From UBA4722 sp041690995 (lineage in GTDB: Bacteria; Pseudomonadota; Gammaproteobacteria; DSM-16500): a stretch of 64,000 nt of DNA. The stretch spans positions 78,158-142,157 of the forward strand of contig JBEPVM010000001.1 in the NCBI GenBank assembly GCA_041690995.1, written 5' to 3'. Shown here one piece after another: positions 61,599 through 64,000 of this stretch. Positions within the stretch are counted from its first letter, which is position 1. The number at the start of each line of letters is the position of its first letter. The notes below the pieces were generated by a model. That model did not search any database. It saw nothing but the letters and a program-made list of their open reading frames with translations, and was not told where the DNA came from. The translations under genes were made by a program, and so were the position numbers.

Positions 61599-62063
61599 TT
61601 GTCTCAAGACTCACTCAAAAATTATGAGCCAACGCCTGCAGAGGCTTATTATTTGATGCAGCGTTTTGCGACACTGACGCTCTGGGATGCTTATAACTTA
61701 GAGCCTTCTAGTCGCGAATTTATTGAGTTATCGTTAAAAGAAGCCAGCCCGCATTATCGTATTTATGATAGGGGCAGTTGCCTGGTGGCAACTCCTGCTG
61801 ATTTGTTTTCGCATGAACGGACCCTTGAGGATGCGTTACAAACAGCTAGAGCCATGGCGGTCGAGGTGTATAAACGTGGCTGGGGGGCGGTAGAACTGGC
61901 AGGTTTTAATAAAATGGTTCGAGCGGGCTGGGTCGAGATACAAATACTGGGTCATAAGCACGGTAAGCCATTGGATGTATTGCATTATGAGCCAACGGCG
62001 GCGGACCATAAACTGTGTCAAATGCAAGAACAAATTCAACCTCGTTTAGGTAAAACGCTTTAA
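61599..62063 (+). CDS. Conserved-looking protein of unknown function, 154 residues
   Basis: I do not recognise a named family. The start is TTG at 61599 with GGGGGG about 6 bases upstream, and the gene follows the com1-like gene by 3 bases. The soluble mixed alpha/beta sequence has a dense central part (ARAMAVEVYKRGWGAVELAG) and no signal peptide, so it acts in the cytoplasm despite its exported neighbour. Good ribosome site and tight spacing support a real gene. Confidence 0.75.
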   Translation: MSQDSLKNYEPTPAEAYYLMQRFATLTLWDAYNLEPSSREFIELSLKEASPHYRIYDRGSCLVATPADLFSHERTLEDALQTARAMAVEVYKRGWGAVELAGFNKMVRAGWVEIQILGHKHGKPLDVLHYEPTAADHKLCQMQEQIQPRLGKTL

Positions 62064-62090
62064 TTTTTGTATAATATTTGCATAACACCA

Positions 62091-62120
62091 TTGCAATGAC
62101 TCCAATAAATCGAGTATAAT
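62091..62120 (+). promoter_or_regulatory. Sigma-70-type promoter of the 537-residue coiled-coil gene
   Basis: TTGCAA (62091-62096) and a perfect TATAAT (62115-62120) are separated by 18 bases. GAAGAGG lies before the ATG at 62152, giving a leader of about 25 bases. The gene is thus expressed on its own. Confidence 0.65.
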
Positions 62121-62151
62121 GCCCCCACTTTAATTTGAAGAGGTATTTTTC

Positions 62152-63765
62152 ATGTATCGCCGACATCAAGCGGAAGAAAAAAATGTACCACCTCCAGCAA
62201 GAGTGTTAGATACCGAAGAAAAAGCAGAAGCTATACGTGAAAAAGCCAAGCGGGTTCATAGTAGCTTTTGTCTTGTCTTGAATCAATTGACCGAAACAGG
62301 AAAAGGTATTGCCCCTATCATTGAATTGGGCTTTGATGCTCCTGGCGGTATTCTTAAAAAAGCGATTACCAAGCTTAAAGAAACAGCGAGCATTTTAGGT
62401 GAAGATCAAAAAATAGAAGCATTTGAAGGAAAGATGCGAGAGATTCAGAATGATTGGGTCTCAGGCAAGCCTGTGGATGTTGATGCGGCTTATGCGTTAG
62501 TTAGGCAATTACAACGTAGTATAAATACGGAAGCTAAAGATGATGAGCTTGGCATGGCAGCCGAAAAACTCGCTCAACAACTCGCTGCTCTTCCTGCCAA
62601 AATTGATCAAGAGATCGAACGATTAGAACGAAACACTCGCAAATGTGCCAGCGATCGAGCGAGTACAGAAGTATATCAAAAGCTTGTTGAAGCGGCGGAT
62701 GATAACTGGAGAACAGAATTGCCTTACCCTTCTGACAATCCTGGAGAGCTAAAGACACGAGAGGAAGAGGAAAGTAACCTGGGTAAACAAGAAGCATGCC
62801 AGAACGCTATCGCACGCCTTGTGAAGCGTAATGATGAGAATATCGCCTTTAATTATGTAAATAGCTTAGCCTGTACTATCTCCCGTGAAAAAGATAAAAC
62901 GGGAAGAATTGTTTTTAAAGTGAAATATGTGAATGACAATCCTAAAAATGTAGAACAAGCGATGGAGAAAATGATTTTACGTTGTCACGAGCTAAACCCC
63001 TCATCTGAAATCCTGTTAAGCTGTACGCTATTGAAAGATATTTACGGCGATCCTAAAAAGTATATGGAGATGAGGCTGAAAGAATTAGAGGGTGTGGTAA
63101 AGACAGCAGAAAAAGCTAAAGCTGAAGGTAAATACATTGCGATTGTTTTGGATGCTTCAATAAAAGAATTATTAGATCAAATGCCTGAAAATCCTAAACT
63201 GATCGCTAGAATCAGTGATTTACATCAAGAATGGGAGACGAAGGTCAAAAAAACTCAGGCAGAAAAAGAAGTACAAGCTACTGCTCGATATAGCTATAAA
63301 GAAAGTGAAATTTATAAAAAACCACAAGGCGATAATATTTCATCTGATCAGTTAAAAGAGATAGTTAACAAATACGAAAATGAATATAAACAGCTTGATG
63401 TGGTTGACCGTTCTATTGAAGAAAGTCTTACAGATTTAGAAAAAAAAGTAGAGGAGTGTAAGAAGGATAAAGATGGATTAGAAAAATGCCTGGCAATGCT
63501 TATGAATTTAGAGAGCGTTCAAAAAGAAACATATAAGAAATTTCAGACGTTGTCAGAAAATATGGAGGGAATTTGTCCTCACCTTTCACCAAAAATAATA
63601 CAGAGTATTCCTCAAGCTCAACCAAAGGTGGGACGTGTTCTTGCTCGACGGCTGGATAAAGATAAGATGGAGGAGCAGAGGAGCAAGATTAAGGAGTTAA
63701 GGAGTAAGGCAGATGAATATCATAAAGAGTCACTGCTACAGCCTTTACGCCAATCCAAACCCTAA
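62152..63765 (+). CDS. Long coiled-coil protein of unknown function, candidate effector
   Basis: I do not recognise a family in these 537 residues. It has no signal peptide or membrane helix and is rich in Glu, Lys, Arg and Gln. Helical coiled-coil stretches lie near 12-35, 120-175, 300-345 and 400-470. It has its own strong promoter and is followed by paired palindromic repeats. Highly charged coiled-coil orphans are frequent among effectors of Legionellales; this is inference only. Confidence 0.72.
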   Translation: MYRRHQAEEKNVPPPARVLDTEEKAEAIREKAKRVHSSFCLVLNQLTETGKGIAPIIELGFDAPGGILKKAITKLKETASILGEDQKIEAFEGKMREIQNDWVSGKPVDVDAAYALVRQLQRSINTEAKDDELGMAAEKLAQQLAALPAKIDQEIERLERNTRKCASDRASTEVYQKLVEAADDNWRTELPYPSDNPGELKTREEEESNLGKQEACQNAIARLVKRNDENIAFNYVNSLACTISREKDKTGRIVFKVKYVNDNPKNVEQAMEKMILRCHELNPSSEILLSCTLLKDIYGDPKKYMEMRLKELEGVVKTAEKAKAEGKYIAIVLDASIKELLDQMPENPKLIARISDLHQEWETKVKKTQAEKEVQATARYSYKESEIYKKPQGDNISSDQLKEIVNKYENEYKQLDVVDRSIEESLTDLEKKVEECKKDKDGLEKCLAMLMNLESVQKETYKKFQTLSENMEGICPHLSPKIIQSIPQAQPKVGRVLARRLDKDKMEEQRSKIKELRSKADEYHKESLLQPLRQSKP

Positions 63766-63778
63766 AAAAAATAGTAAT

Positions 63779-63813
63779 GTGGATTAGACGCGCTTTTTGC
63801 GTCGTAATCCACC
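63779..63813. repeat. Palindromic repeat, forward copy
   Basis: GTGGATTA-GACGC pairs with GCGTC-G-TAATCCAC around loop GCTTTTT, giving a 13-bp stem with one bulged G. An inverted near-copy lies at 63855-63888. The unit looks like a small intergenic repeat rather than a terminator, since no T-run follows. Confidence 0.65.
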
Positions 63814-63854
63814 AAAAAAATGACATTATCAAAAAGCTATAAGGTGGATTAATT

Positions 63855-63888
63855 GGTAGATTACGACCCAAAAAGCGCCTCTAATTCA
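63855..63888. repeat. Palindromic repeat, inverted copy
   Basis: The reverse complement matches 63780-63813 at 30 of 34 positions. The two units face each other across 41 bases, so the pair can also fold into one large hairpin. Confidence 0.6.
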
Positions 63889-64000
63889 TCCTACATTGCT
63901 TGATATTGCTAAAGGTGTTGATAGTCAATGGCGCCTTAACTTGATGCAGGGTAATCGCCCTCAGCTTTTTCTTTTTAGCCAGATGAGTAAGCAACTCCAC
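63881..64000 (-). other. Partial open frame running off the right edge, possible gene remnant
   Basis: A minus-strand frame enters from beyond 64000 and stops at 63881 after 39 codons, including VELLTHLAKKKKLRAI. It is not recognised. The part encoding LAKKKKL is the 23-bp repeat shared with 51300-51322, where the frame also reads into LAKKKKLSAI. This could be the end of a gene or a decayed fragment. Confidence 0.25.
63960..63982. repeat. 23-bp exact repeat, copy 2
   Basis: Identical to 51300-51322 over 23 bases and in the same orientation. It lies 18 bases from the right edge, so its full extent is not visible. Confidence 0.6.

Noticed and set aside
63881..64000. Calling the right-edge frame a transposase
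   Set aside because: Only 39 codons are visible and no catalytic or family motif can be recognised.

Overview
The window reads as a chromosomal segment of an AT-rich gammaproteobacterium of the order Legionellales, most likely Coxiellaceae-like. This is inferred from gene content, not from a database search. The main clues are the dnaN-recF-gyrB block, a Com1/DsbA-like protein of the Coxiella type, a ferroxidans-type gshA beside gshB and dsbD, and several orphan coiled-coil or eukaryote-like proteins that resemble secreted effectors of intracellular Legionellales. No Dot/Icm secretion genes are in the window, so effector status is inference only. There is no rRNA, CRISPR array, prophage or intact insertion sequence.

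Layout. 1-3.8 kb: end of dnaN, recF and gyrB, tightly overlapped. 3.9-13.6 kb: a type IVb pilus cluster related to R64 Pil and TCP (ATPase, PilR-like protein, two prepilins, PilL/TcpQ-like protein, PilN-like secretin, PilO, PilP), interrupted by one cysteine-rich secreted protein on the other strand; coq7 follows. 14.4-18.5 kb (minus): two small membrane proteins, an ABC-2 exporter, proC and a DUF3298-like secreted protein. 18.7-22.0 kb: a WaaG-WaaP fusion and a double kinase-like protein for LPS core. 22.0-31.4 kb: orphan protein, priA, tRNA-Leu(CAA), an acyl desaturase, a 685-residue effector-like protein, a vapB remnant, an SbmA/YddA-like ABC protein and an OmpA-like lipoprotein. 31.5-36.3 kb (minus): YeiH-like exporter, waaC, waaF, a zinc-finger protein, an epimerase, an HTH protein and a duplicated scrap of the epimerase 5' end. 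36.4-38.0 kb: a glycosyltransferase-like orphan ending in a eukaryotic-type CaaX box. 38.2-42.2 kb: gshB, gshA, dsbD. 42.3-44.4 kb: groES-groEL with a sigma-32-type promoter. 44.4-50.1 kb: secreted protein, SET-domain protein, dsbB, ruvX, hemC-hemD-hemX/Y chimera-fmt. 50.2-64.0 kb: orphan protein, two paralogous short coiled-coil membrane proteins, S9 peptidase, ssb, MFS transporter, uvrA, M50 protease, cca, com1-like dsbA, two uncharacterised genes and a repeat-rich right end.

How the genes work together. The pilus genes encode motor, platform, pilins, secretin and alignment proteins of one machine, but no prepilin peptidase is present. The waa genes, in two places, build and phosphorylate the heptose inner core. 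dsbD, dsbB, the Com1-like protein and gshA/gshB form a set for periplasmic and cytoplasmic thiol chemistry, fitting the cysteine-rich pilins and secreted proteins. hemC, hemD and the HemX/Y-like protein serve tetrapyrrole synthesis. The most unusual items are the CaaX-tailed orphan, the small membrane-anchored SET protein, the WaaG-WaaP and HemX-HemY fusions, and several decayed or duplicated fragments.
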